Assembly: GCF_900496995.4 (NCBI RefSeq)
Contig: NC_044012.1
Coordinates: 22,420,759-22,484,758 of the forward strand
Direction of reading: 5' to 3'
Length of the DNA stretch: 64,000 nucleotides
DNA from: Aquila chrysaetos chrysaetos
Taxonomy: Eukaryota > Chordata > Aves > Accipitriformes > Accipitridae
The notes beneath the pieces are model-generated. The model did no database searches, was not told where the DNA came from, and saw only the letters and a list, made by a program, of their open reading frames with translations. A program made the position numbers and the translations under genes. Below are positions 45,101-54,766 of the stretch, in pieces; positions within the stretch are counted from its first letter, which is position 1, and the number at the start of each line of letters is the position of its first letter.

Positions 45101-48100
45101 AGACCCTCTTCATCATCGTGTTTGGCGAGTCTCTCCTGAATGATGCTGTCACCGTGGTGAGTTGGAGCTTGGGGGACCCTAATGTGGAGCCTGACGTGGG
45201 CCAGGACACTGGAGTCCCCCAGGATGGGCAGAGGATGCAGGTGACATCCCCAGGTCGGGAGCAAACCCATGCCATGCTCTCTTGGTCTTTCCTCTCTCCT
45301 GGCCCTGGGGGACTTTGCCTGCTGAGATGAGCTGTGTCACCTGGCAGATTTGGGGCAGGCGATGCCTCTTCTGCAGGGTCCATCGTGCCTGCAGGTGCTC
45401 CCCCTCTCAAGGCAGGGCAATTCCCTGCCTTCCCCAAGGGATTTGCCTTGCCTGCAGGTGCTGTACAAGGTCTTCAACTCTTTTGTGGAGCTGGGCCCAG
45501 CACACATCCATGCCACGGACTACGTGAAGGGGGTAGGTGAGTATGTGCCCCACCAGCCCCTCCACCTCTTCCTCCCGTGTGGAAGTGGGGGGGGGGCAGG
45601 CACGGGTGCTGTCGTGCAGTGGGGTGGGCACTGAGCACCACAGCTCTGTCACCTCCATCCCGGTGGTCACATGCCAGCCATCATCATGGGATGCTTCGGT
45701 GGGGACCCCCATGGGAGCATGGGGCTTGGCCAGCTCAGCATGGTATGGCCGTGGAGCACAAGAGCTGGGCTCGCTTGCTTATGGTGCAAATGAGTCTTCT
45801 CCCCCCACCAGCTTCCTTCTTCCTGGTGAGCCTCGGGGGCACGGCCGTGGGGCTGCTCTTCGCCTTTCTCCTGGCCCTGATCACGCGGTTCACGAAGCGC
45901 GTGCGCATCATTGAGCCACTCTTCGTCTTCCTCTTGGCCTATGTTGCATACCTTGCTGCTGAGATGGTCTCGCTCTCCTCCATCCTGGCGTGAGTACTGG
46001 GGTGTCCCCCGGTGGAGTCTGGAAAATCAGGGGTGCAGTGCTGAGCAGCAAGAGGAGGCGAGCAGACTCACTCCTCATCCCGCTATAGGGTCATGCCAGC
46101 TCTGCCCCTCCACAGAGTCACCTTCTGTGGGATCTGCTGCAAGAAGTACGTGGAAGCCAACATCTCCCAGAAATCCCGCACCACGGTCAAGTACACCATG
46201 AAGACCCTGGCCAGCAGCTCAGAGACCATCATCTTCATGTTTCTGGGCATCTCGGCTGTGGACACCTCCAAGTGGGCATGGGACACAGCACTGGTGCTGG
46301 GCACCCTGCTCTTTATCCTGCTCTTCAGAGCTGTGGGTCAGTCTGCCCCACTGTGCTTCTGGCCAGTAGCACCCAGCCCTTTTCATGCCAAAAAGTGGTA
46401 TCCCCAAGAAAGGCTGAGGCAGCTCCTGGCTGGGGTTTTGCCTTGTCTCCAGGAGCAGGCCAGGCGCTGCGAGCGTCCCACGCTATCCTTCTACTTCTTC
46501 CCTAGGCGTTGTCCTCCAGACCTGTGTGCTCAACCGCTTCCGCCTCATCCCCCTGGACAGGATTGACCAGGTGGTCATGTCATATGGTGGCCTCCGTGGG
46601 GCCGTGGCCTTTGCCCTGGTCATCCTGCTGGACAGGACAAAGGTGAAAGCCAAGGACTACTTTGTGGCAACGACCATCGTGGTGGTGTTCTTCACTGTCA
46701 TTGTGCAGGTGAGGATGGGCACCATGCCCTCCTCCAGTGCTGCCTTCTTGCCCCAGAGCTGGCCAGGGCCAGCGGGTGCTTGGGGACATGTGCTTGGGGC
46801 AAGTACCTCTTTTCAAGTGACCTTTCGTCCTCGGTGCCTCCTGGCACCCCATCCATCACCAGAACCGCTGCAGCATCTGTCACGATTGTGGGGCCATGGC
46901 CCACATTGTTTCCCCGTTGGCCTCTTGTTCTAGGACTGGCTCCAAGGGCAGCAACGGCGTGTGCCTGGCCAGGCTGTTCTCTTTACAAAGCTGCTGATGG
47001 CCCCTGGCTCTGGGGTACCTGTGCCCCAGGAAGGGTAGCTGCACAGCAGATGGATGCAAGCCTAGGGGAGGGGGAACTTGGGGGGTATGACATGGTCGCT
47101 GCCTGTTGGGACACAGGACCATCGCCCAGGTCCTGGAGGCAGGGGGTTGCGTTGGTAGGGGCACACACGGCTGGCACAGCTGCTGTCCCCAGTCACTTCG
47201 TGCTGCTTCTGCTCCCCGTGCCCCGGCCATGCACCCTCTCGCCCTCCCAGTCTTTCCCTTGCCTTCTCCTGCTGTTCCAGGGCCTCACTATCAAACCCCT
47301 GGTGACATGGCTGAAGGTGAAGCGCAGCGACCACCACAAGCCCACACTGAATGAGGAGCTGCATGAGCACGTAGGTGCTGGTGCTGGAGACTGCCTGGCT
47401 CCCTGCACCGCTGCGGCTGGGTGAGGGGAATGCACGGTCTCAGCACCCCCAGGGGCACCCACAGCCTTGCCACCACTCTCACCCTCTTCTCCTCACTCAA
47501 GGCCTTTGACCACATCCTGGCAGCGGTGGAGGACATCGTGGGGCACCATGGCTACCATTACTGGCGGGACAAGTGAGTGTCTTAGCCAGGATCCCCTGCC
47601 GACCATCAGGTGGATGCAGGTGCATGCCAGCCATGGGGACATTGCAGGGTCACCGCTGGAGGACACCCCTGCTGTAGGCATGGCAGCAGGACCAGGAAGG
47701 CTGTATGTCCATCAGTCCATCTGGAAAGGGACCATCTGGCTGCTGTTGTGCAGCAGACTGAGGTCCCAAAGCATCCCGGAGAGAGATCGGGTGGGTGTAG
47801 CTGGGAATGCTGTGAGAGCTGGCATTGCTTGCCCATGCCGGAGCGGCTGGAGGGCCATGGGGTGTCCATGGTGGTGGCGATGGCCCTATGCCTCCCCACA
47901 GACAGAGCTGCGCTGGGCGCTGAGGAGGGAACAGCCCTGTTAAAGCCTAGGCAGTGTTTATCTGCAGCACTGTGACAGGAAAAGGATGCGAAAAGCCTGT
48001 TTCCTGGAGGGGAAGCGCTGCAGCAGGGCAGCCACACCAGCCCCAGTCCCGTTCGCATCACCTCCCACAGACGCACCGGTCTCTGGCTTCCCCTTGGGCA

Positions 48101-51034
48101 GGGACGAAGGGTCAGCATGTCCCCTCCCCTCCTGCTCTCGCTGGCAGCACGTCCCTGGGCACAGCCAGGTCCTGCATGCCCAGCCTGCTTTCACCACGCT
48201 TTGGACACTCTCAACCTTGCGTGGGCAGGAGGTCCCTGGCCGTGGTACCCTGGGAGCTAAACCGCCCGTGTCTTCATCTTGTGGCAGGTGGGAACAGTTC
48301 GACAAGAAGTACCTGAGCCAGCTCCTGATGCGGAAATCTGCCTACAGGCTGCGGGACGAGATCTGGGACGTTTACTACAAGCTGAACATCCGTGATGCTA
48401 TCAGCTTTGTCGACCAGGTAGGGGCATGTGGTGAGAGCTGGGCAGCAGGATGGCCCTGATGGGAGCCAGCTGGCCTGCGGTGGTGGTCCCCACCATATAT
48501 GGCCACACGTGTACCCTCTGGCCAGGCAGTGGGGACCCCCGAGCCCAGCTGGGTCCTTGCTGCCCTGATGCCAGCCTTGCCCTCCCACCTCCCAGGGTGG
48601 CCACGTGCTCTCAGCTGCCAAGCTGGCACTGCCCTCCATGCCCAGCCGCACATCCATGTCGGAGTCGTCGGTCACAAACCTCCTGTGAGTATGAGCATCC
48701 CCTGGGCAGACCTCGCTGGACCCACCGCACCTGCCCTCTTCCCTGGGGCTGGGTTGTGCCAGGGCTGGCAGGGGGCTGGCAGGATACAGGCATGGAGTCC
48801 AGCTCTGCCATCTCCATCTCCACCTCCCTCCATCTCAATCTCCCCCCCAGGAGGGAGAGCGGGAGTGGTGCATGCCTGGACCTGCAGGTGATTGACACAG
48901 TGCGGAGCCGCCGGGACAAGGAGGATGCTGCCATGCACCATGTGCTGCGAGGGAGCCTCTACAAGCCCCGCCGGCGGGTGAGCACTCCCTGGCCGTGGTG
49001 TGCGGCTGACCCCGAGGGTAGCAGCACCCGCAAGAGGAGCAGGGATGGAGGATGCTCTGTGGGGCCAGCTGCTCACCCTGTGTCTCTTTGCCTCTCCCTC
49101 GGCCAGTACAAGGCCAGCTACAGCCGTCACTTCATCTCTCCAGATAAACAAGAGCGCCAAGATAAAGAAATCTTCCGGCAGAACATGAAAAGGCGGCTGG
49201 AGACCTTCAAGTCCACAAAGCACAATGTCTGTTCCTCCAAGAACAAGGCCAGGCTGAAGGAAAAGGGCAGGAAAAAGGCAAGCACTCCCCAACCTCCTGA
49301 TCCTTTCCTAGCTCTGAGATTTGGCCTCCCCCAGCATGCAGAGAGTGAAGTCCTTTGGGGTGTAGGTGAGGTGCTGCAGGGCATCGACAGCTCCAGAGCC
49401 AGCAGGGAAAGCAGCTCATCTCAGTCCTGCGTGTGCTGCGTGTGAGCTCGCGGATGTCGCATGTCCACGTGTCCCCACCACTCCAGCACTGCCGTGGAGT
49501 GGCTTTTCCCTAGGCAAAGCAGTCCCAAGCCCTGGAGGAGCCCCACGTTTGTTTTCCAAGAGCACTCAGCATAAAGTAGCCTGAACATCGGTGCAGATCC
49601 AGGCTCAGAAGTGTGGCAGTGCACCTTAAATTGAGCCTTAGGTGTCTCCTCTCGTCTGGAGGCTTTTGAAGCCATTGCAGCTGAGCTGTTTGTTGTAGGG
49701 CCACGAAGACACAATGCCTAAGGACTAGGAACCGCTGACTGCCAGCTGCCATCTAGCTGGGGTGGGAATCTGCGTCCCCGGGGTTACCCTGGCTTGCAGG
49801 GCCACCTGGGTTGGGATTAGGGGTTTGCACGGGGCAGGTCCCAGCCAGTCCCTCTTCCTTTGCAGAAGAACATCTCTCTGACCAGAGAGGCACCCAATGG
49901 GAAGACACACAGAAATGTCCCCTGGCAGGAGGCAGGTAAGGCCAGTGGCAGGTGAGGTTTGCAGGTCCTGGCAAGGAGACATGGTGGGGTGGGATGAGAA
50001 CAGCCCGCTGTGCCTGCCCGCTGCCAGCTCAGTGGCACAACAGCACCCAGGGTTGTGCTAGCACCAAGTCCTTTTCCCGTGGGTGCAGTCCTTCCCCCAC
50101 AGGGTGCCCCAACCTCCAAACCAACTCCCTCCATCTGTCTGCAGCTCCTGTCCTCATAATGGTCAGCTCAGAGGAGGAGGAGAGTGATAGCTCAGAGACG
50201 GAGAGAGAGGACGACGAAGGGATTGTGTTCATCGCTCGAGCCACTGATGAGGTCCTACAGGGAAAGACAACTCCTGGTAGGCACTGATGCTCCCACGCCA
50301 GTGCATCTGCCATTGGGTAGCTTGTCATTCCTCCACCTGGGGAGCAAAGTCGCCTTGGCCTGGGCAAAACCAAAGTCGGCAGAGCATGAATGGGAGAATC
50401 GCTGTTCTCTGTGGCTCTGGAGGCATGGCAAAGCCTCCTTGTAGCTCCTGCATCCCTGGGCCAGCTGGCCATTTGGTAGTGGTTGGTTCTGCAATGTTTG
50501 CAGGGCCCAGAGAGAGAGCAAGAGCTGTGCAAGATCCCTCTCACTGTCCCTCCTTCTGCATCCCCAGGCAGCCTGGATGTCTGCCCCAGCCCCTGCATCA
50601 TCCCGCCATCGCCCACCTTGGCAGAGAAGGAGCTGCCGTGGAAAGGAGACCAGGCTGATCTGGCTGTTTATGTCTCCTCGGAGACCACCAAAATTGTGCC
50701 AGTGGATATGCAGAAGGCGTGGAACCAAAGCATCTCCTCCCTGGAGAGCATCGCTTCCCCCCCAGGCATCGAGACCGGACCTCAGCACAGGAGATTCGCC
50801 TGCCCTGTGCTGGAGGAACAACCCCAGTCTGCGAGCCAGGTGATGCTGGAGCAGGGCTCCTGCTTCCAGTTCCCCAGCCATGTCTCTAAGAGCGGCCGGT
50901 CGCAGAGTGACAGCAGCCCGGATGGCGCTGAGCAGCAGGAGCTGCAGCCTTTGATGGCCACAGAGGAGCAGGGCAGGATGCTGCCCGCCACGGAGCCCAG
51001 ATGGCTGATGTTCAACAGAGCAAGCCACCTCTGA
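38951..51034 (+). CDS. SLC9A5: SLC9A5 (NHE5), sodium/hydrogen exchanger 5 (complete, 16 coding exons)
   Basis: NHE5 exchanges extracellular Na+ for cytosolic H+ at the plasma membrane and in recycling endosomes; in mammals it is mainly neuronal. Exons join in frame to 876 codons (human 896). The N-terminal half holds the 12-helix exchanger: [17 protein letters not shown] (91-107), [20 protein letters not shown] (165-184), the ion-site pair N196-D197 within [10 protein letters not shown], and [12 protein letters not shown] (387-398) with Arg391. The cytosolic tail starts near 440; it contains [16 protein letters not shown] and an acidic serine cluster [17 protein letters not shown] resembling the human CK2/beta-arrestin region. 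The start ATG at 38,951 has G at -3. All introns are GT-AG except intron 13 (GC-AG). Introns over 300 bp (1, 2, 3, 8, 10, 13 by position: 39,084-44,026; 44,330-44,989; 45,157-45,457; 46,709-47,280; 47,573-48,287; 49,278-49,865) show no other gene. The tail separates it from NHE3 and NHE2. Confidence 0.96.
40722..40779. repeat. Tandem duplication of 29 bp
   Basis: Two perfect copies starting at 40,722 and 40,751, each beginning GGATGTTGGGGAGTGG. Perfect identity suggests a recent event or a variable repeat. Confidence 0.9.
42490..42730 (+). mobile_element. Degraded CR1-like LINE fragment
   Basis: Strings such as AGGACTGGGACAGGTTCAGA and GAAGACAGGACCGTGGGCTA followed by AGGCAGACCTTATGGTCTG resemble the 3' part of old CR1 LINEs of birds and reptiles. 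There is no open frame and many changes, so this is a dead fragment. Confidence 0.4.
44027..44329 (+). CDS. SLC9A5: SLC9A5 exon 2 (residues 45-146)
   Basis: [20 protein letters not shown], then [20 protein letters not shown], early transmembrane helices. Acceptor CTTCTAG, donor GTGGGT, phase 1. Confidence 0.96.
44990..45156 (+). CDS. SLC9A5: SLC9A5 exon 3 (residues 146-201)
   Basis: It carries [19 protein letters not shown] and the ion-binding N-D pair ([10 protein letters not shown]). Acceptor TCCTAG, donor GTGAGT. Confidence 0.96.
45458..45536 (+). CDS. SLC9A5: SLC9A5 exon 4 (residues 202-228)
   Basis: [13 protein letters not shown] and ATDYVKGV. Acceptor CTGCAG, donor GTGAGT, phase 1. 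Confidence 0.95.
45812..45989 (+). CDS. SLC9A5: SLC9A5 exon 5 (residues 228-287)
   Basis: [20 protein letters not shown] and [20 protein letters not shown], two or three helices. Donor GTGAGT, phase 2. Confidence 0.95.
46116..46336 (+). CDS. SLC9A5: SLC9A5 exon 6 (residues 287-361)
   Basis: [20 protein letters not shown] and LGISAVD. Acceptor CCACAG, donor GTCAGT, phase 1. Confidence 0.95.
46506..46708 (+). CDS. SLC9A5: SLC9A5 exon 7 (residues 361-428)
   Basis: [20 protein letters not shown], the conserved NHE helix with its essential arginine, then the final helix. Acceptor CCCTAG, donor GTGAGG. Confidence 0.96.
47281..47370 (+). CDS. SLC9A5: SLC9A5 exon 8 (residues 429-458)
   Basis: [15 protein letters not shown] and the start of the cytosolic tail, which in NHEs binds CHP. 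Acceptor TTCCAG, donor GTAGGT. Confidence 0.95.
47502..47572 (+). CDS. SLC9A5: SLC9A5 exon 9 (residues 459-482)
   Basis: [20 protein letters not shown]. Acceptor CTCAAG, donor GTGAGT, phase 2. Confidence 0.94.
48288..48417 (+). CDS. SLC9A5: SLC9A5 exon 10 (residues 482-525)
   Basis: [19 protein letters not shown] and [12 protein letters not shown]. Acceptor GGCAG, donor GTAGGG. Confidence 0.95.
48596..48684 (+). CDS. SLC9A5: SLC9A5 exon 11 (residues 526-555)
   Basis: [18 protein letters not shown] and SSVTNLL. Donor GTGAGT, phase 2. Confidence 0.93.
48851..48977 (+). CDS. SLC9A5: SLC9A5 exon 12 (residues 555-597)
   Basis: [20 protein letters not shown] and LYKPRRR, closely matching human. 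Acceptor CCCCCAG, donor GTGAGC. Confidence 0.95.
49107..49277 (+). CDS. SLC9A5: SLC9A5 exon 13 (residues 598-654), GC donor
   Basis: [16 protein letters not shown] and [17 protein letters not shown]. The exon ends AAAAAG followed by GCAAGC, a consensus GC-AG donor; joining to exon 14 keeps the frame and matches the family. Confidence 0.9.
49866..49935 (+). CDS. SLC9A5: SLC9A5 exon 14 (residues 655-678)
   Basis: A poorly conserved linker ([15 protein letters not shown]). Acceptor TTTGCAG, donor GTAAGG, phase 1. NGKTHR aligns to human NGKHRG. Confidence 0.88.
50145..50276 (+). CDS. SLC9A5: SLC9A5 exon 15 (residues 678-722)
   Basis: Acidic serine cluster [17 protein letters not shown], then [13 protein letters not shown]. 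Acceptor CTGCAG, donor GTAGGC, phase 1. Confidence 0.94.
50568..51034 (+). CDS. SLC9A5: SLC9A5 exon 16 (residues 722-876, C-terminus)
   Basis: [20 protein letters not shown] and [19 protein letters not shown]. The tail diverges and then ends QQELQPLM...FNRASHL-stop, as in human FNRGSRL. Acceptor CCCCAG; stop TGA at 51,032-51,034. Confidence 0.95.
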
Positions 51035-52710
51035 GGCAGACTGTGGATGGGAAAGGGGCTGGGGGCTGCGGGCTGCGGACGGGCTGCGACCCGCTGACCG
51101 CTCTGCTGTCTTGCATTATAAAGCTTGTGTGTGTCTCCATAAACTCCCGGAGTGGCAGGAGAGCCCAGTACTCCTCCCAGAGCTGGACTCCAGGGTGGGC
51201 TTTGCCCATACACCTAATGATGCAAAACTGGTCAATAACTGGGCTTCATGCTGCAACAGCAGGTACCAACAATCCCTGTCCACCCAGGGAGGCACAGACC
51301 CCAAACCTCATTCTTCCTCTCTGGTCCCTACACATTTCTGGAGCTGGGAGGCCAGAGATGTTCCTCCCAGGGCTGGGATCCCAGCCAGACTCCATCCCGT
51401 CATGGCTGTGCTGCCCTGAGGTGTGGAGGTGCTGGTTAACGGGCCATGGCTGCTTGCGGGTGTAGGAGCATGAGCTGATCTCCAGCCTGGCTGTGAGTAG
51501 ACCTCTGCAGAGAGGGCTGGGAGTGACGGCTGGTGCACGAGAGCCCATCCACACACAGCGACTGAGCTGTTGACTTCAAGGTGGTTACAGTGCTGGTTCC
51601 TCACAGCATGCATGGAGCTCAGCCAGGAGGCCAGAGATGGACTCCTTGCCACGGCAGCTCTGCATTCCCTGGGTTATGGAGGTACCACAGAGGCAAGGCC
51701 GTGACCTTCTCAGGACTGGGAGCAGCGCTCCTGGGGTTTGGCTCCACCAGGAGCCGGACTAGTGAACCTGTACGCACAGGGACTCCTCTAGCAACCAACC
51801 TGCTGTGCCAGCCTCACGCCTGTTGTCTGGATGTATCCCCAATAGCTGTGGTTTTCAGCTGTCTGGCTTTCTAGGAGGCAGCTGCCCTACACAGCATCCT
51901 TGGCATTCAGCCTGCCCACGTCCCAGTCCCTCCAGTCGCCTGGGGCCCATCAGCTGGGAGGGCTGGTCATGGTGCAAGGAGCGGAGTGAGCAGCAGGTGT
52001 GAATGTATATGAGGAACAGGGGTCATGGGCGAGAGCCGAGTGCATCTTCAAAGGTCTGTCCCCACCACCTGCCACCCAGCTATCCCTGGTCCCTCCTGAG
52101 AGGGTGGTGGGACCCAGTGGCAATGGCCCACACAGTGAATTATTCCTGGTGTGACCCCAAGGGCCAAGAATTGCTGCCCAAGGACTGCTCTGCATGCAAA
52201 AAGCTTGGCATGGCAGCTGGGCACTGGCAATGTGGGAGGGTTGGGGATGCTTCTCTTGGGGAAGAATGGGGCCTTGGGCTCTTAATGCCCCAAAGCAGGT
52301 AATTAATTGTCTATTCCAGTATGTGAGCATGCTGAGACAGTGGGTGTCAAGGGGACACTTAGATGCACTGGGTGAGTGAGCCCAATATGGGGCAAGCGAG
52401 CTGACGGTACCCCCCAGTACTGTTAGCAAGGCTCAGCAAAGGCTGTTCTGCTCTGTACCTGTTCCACCAGATGAGCATGAGGTTTTTAAAAGGTTTTTAT
52501 ATAGTTTTGCATTTCTGGTATGCCTTATTCTGGTTTTGATTTCTGATATTGGGCCATACTAAATCTCTAGCTGGGTCAGTGTTTTCTGTAGCCATGGGCA
52601 CCACAAATGACTCAAGACTTAATATGTTATTTGCAAGAATATTGTTTTAATGTGAAAATATATGCAGAGTATTTTGTAATGTTCAATAAATCAGAGTTGG
52701 AGCAGACGTT
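51035..52710 (+). other. SLC9A5: SLC9A5 3' UTR (inferred)
   Basis: About 1.7 kb from the stop codon to the first canonical AATAAA. No earlier AATAAA is present, although a weaker ATTATAAAG near 51,116 could give a short form. The last 250 bp is AT-rich, unlike the gene body. Confidence 0.6.
52685..52690 (+). terminator. SLC9A5: SLC9A5 polyadenylation signal AATAAA
   Basis: AATAAA followed about 20 nt later by a GTTGTGGTGTGGTCTCTG-type GU-rich element, the usual layout of a cleavage site. Confidence 0.75.
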
Positions 52711-54354
52711 GTGGTGTGGTCTCTGCTCTCTGGGAACTTCTGCACATCCTGGTTCCTGCAACTCCTGGTTCAGTTCTCCCTCACAGGCACCATGTCCCTG
52801 TGTGTCTCTGCTCTTCTCCACCCGAGGCCATAGCCCCCTTCTCAGACTCGATGTGCCTAACTGGATTTCCTATTTTCAATAGTGTTTGTGGAAAATATGA
52901 AATTCTTTCCGAAGAGAAGCTTGCCTGCAGCTGTCATTAGGCCATGCTGCGGGGAGCAGCCAGCAAGAGGCCACTAGGCAGCCGGGCCCTTGCTGCCCGG
53001 TGTCATGGCTGCCTGCACAGCAGCTGAATGCTGCGAGCCTAGATCTTCCCATGTCCATGCTTCCTCTCTCTTTGCCAGAAATATGGTTCAAAGGCGTCTG
53101 TTTCAGGGTATTCTGGGTCACAGGAACCTCCCTGCATTGGTGTGTGCTGGCTTTGCTCTTCCCTTGATCTGCTGGCTCTGCTTCTCCTAAAGGAGAGTAA
53201 ATGGGGTTTACTTGATTCACAAGATAGATGTTTGGCTTGTATTCAACCTAGCATCTACTGTCACCTCTAGGTCCTTTTTGGCAGCGTCCCTATATAGCTC
53301 CTAGTCCCGAGAGCTTTGCACTGGTCCCTGCAGAAGCTCTTGCTCCTCCTGATGTTTCCCATCTGCCTCACATCCCACTGGCCAGTGATGCTGGCCGAGC
53401 CGTGCTCTGCGTGCCGGACCGCAGTGCCAGCGTTTCCTGCAGACACGATCACCTTGGCGGTGCGTGGGCCAGGTTGTCTTCCTGGAATTGGTGGGTCTGC
53501 AGCATTCAGGTCGTCAGAGGAGGAAAAGCAGATGTCTCGGCTTTGGGAAATGCTGAGGCTGGTTGCTGCTGTCTCACTTGGCTATTTGAGCCTAGCAGCT
53601 AACGTGTGTGCAGGCTCTCCATGCCACCAGCCAGCAGCTGGTGAGCTTGGAGCCCCCTCCTCCCACCCTCAACCCTAGCCATGTTGTTACCAGGGATGGT
53701 GGCTCCTACTACACCCTTCCCTACAGGGTTTTATTGGTATTTATTCTCATATTCTAATCTCTGTATTTCACTTTACAGGGAGAGATAGCCAGCAGCATCC
53801 TGCCTGCACAGGACTGCTCTGACCCTTCCAGCATAGCACAAAGCTGTCTCTTTCAGCCTAAAAATAATAAAGTGCTTCAGTGGAAAAACACAAGAACCAG
53901 GCCAAACCATGAACACATGTGGCCAAACCTCTGCTTCTCCAGGACAGACTAAGGCATAACCAAAGGAACTGCTTGTCAGACTGTAACCCAGAACGTACAA
54001 CCCTCTGACTGTTACTATAAGCAACCCCATCCCAAAGATGCCTGGCTATCACAGGCCTGTCATTTTGCACGCAGGCTTCTCCTTAGAGCCTGCCATTAAA
54101 CCTGCACATTTTTTCCACAGCGATTTACTTTCTCCAATGCTCAGCTCCTCCAGTTTCTCCATGGTACCAGAACTTCTGAAGTCAGCAGGGGTTGTAAGGC
54201 AGCTCTGGTAACAGGAACATCAGCTGGATGGAAAAGCCAAGCTGTGGGCGATGGATTGGTGTTGGCAATCTCCCAAGTCAGCTAAGCAGCAGCATTGTGC
54301 AGTTGTCTTAAAATCACCACCCCGCCATTGCACTATGCATGTTGGATCATCAGG

Positions 54355-54640
54355 TAAATTTTAGGCTGGAAGGGGCTCAGGAAGTCAGTGGTCCAACATT
54401 GGCTCCATGCAGGGCTGGTGGCAAAGCTAGAGCAGGTAGCTCAGAGCCCTGTCCCGTTGGGTTTGGAAAGTCCCCAAGGATGGAGGTGTCACCACCTCCC
54501 TGTCCCAGAGCCACACCACAGGTATACCACTCTTGCGCAGAATGATTTTCTCCTTATGCCCAGCAAGCATTTTCCCTCATGCAGCTTGTCCTTCTTGCCT
54601 CTTGTTCTTCCAAGTGTGTCTCTGAGAAGAGTTGGGCTCT
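54355..54640 (-). mobile_element. Degraded CR1 LINE 3' fragment
   Basis: The plus strand reads GGCTGGAAGGGGCTCAGGAA, then GTCCAACATTGGCTCCATGC and AGCTCAGAGCCCTGTCC..., then TTCCCTCATGCAGCTTGTCC. This is the familiar reverse-complement CR1 3' region of bird genomes, with many substitutions. It is a dead fragment. Confidence 0.65.
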
Positions 54641-54708
54641 GGTTTCTCTGCTTCCCCTTGTAGATAGCTCCCCTCTTTGCCTTGTTTTCCTAAAGCTGGT
54701 TCTCCCTC

Positions 54709-54753
<45 letters not shown>

Positions 54754-54766
54754 CCTATCTATCTAT
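54709..54766. repeat. (ATCT)n tetranucleotide microsatellite
   Basis: About fourteen ATCT units with one C variant near the end. Confidence 0.95.

Noticed and set aside
47439-47460. RE1/NRSE-like half site (CTCAGCACC) in SLC9A5 intron 8
   Set aside because: Tempting for a neuronal gene, but the second half does not match the GGACAGCGCC arm.
53316-53678. 120-codon plus-strand open frame with a signal-peptide-like start (LLLLLMFPICLTS)
   Set aside because: The upstream sequence resembles old LINE-like material, no splice or promoter context is visible, and the rest of the frame looks random.
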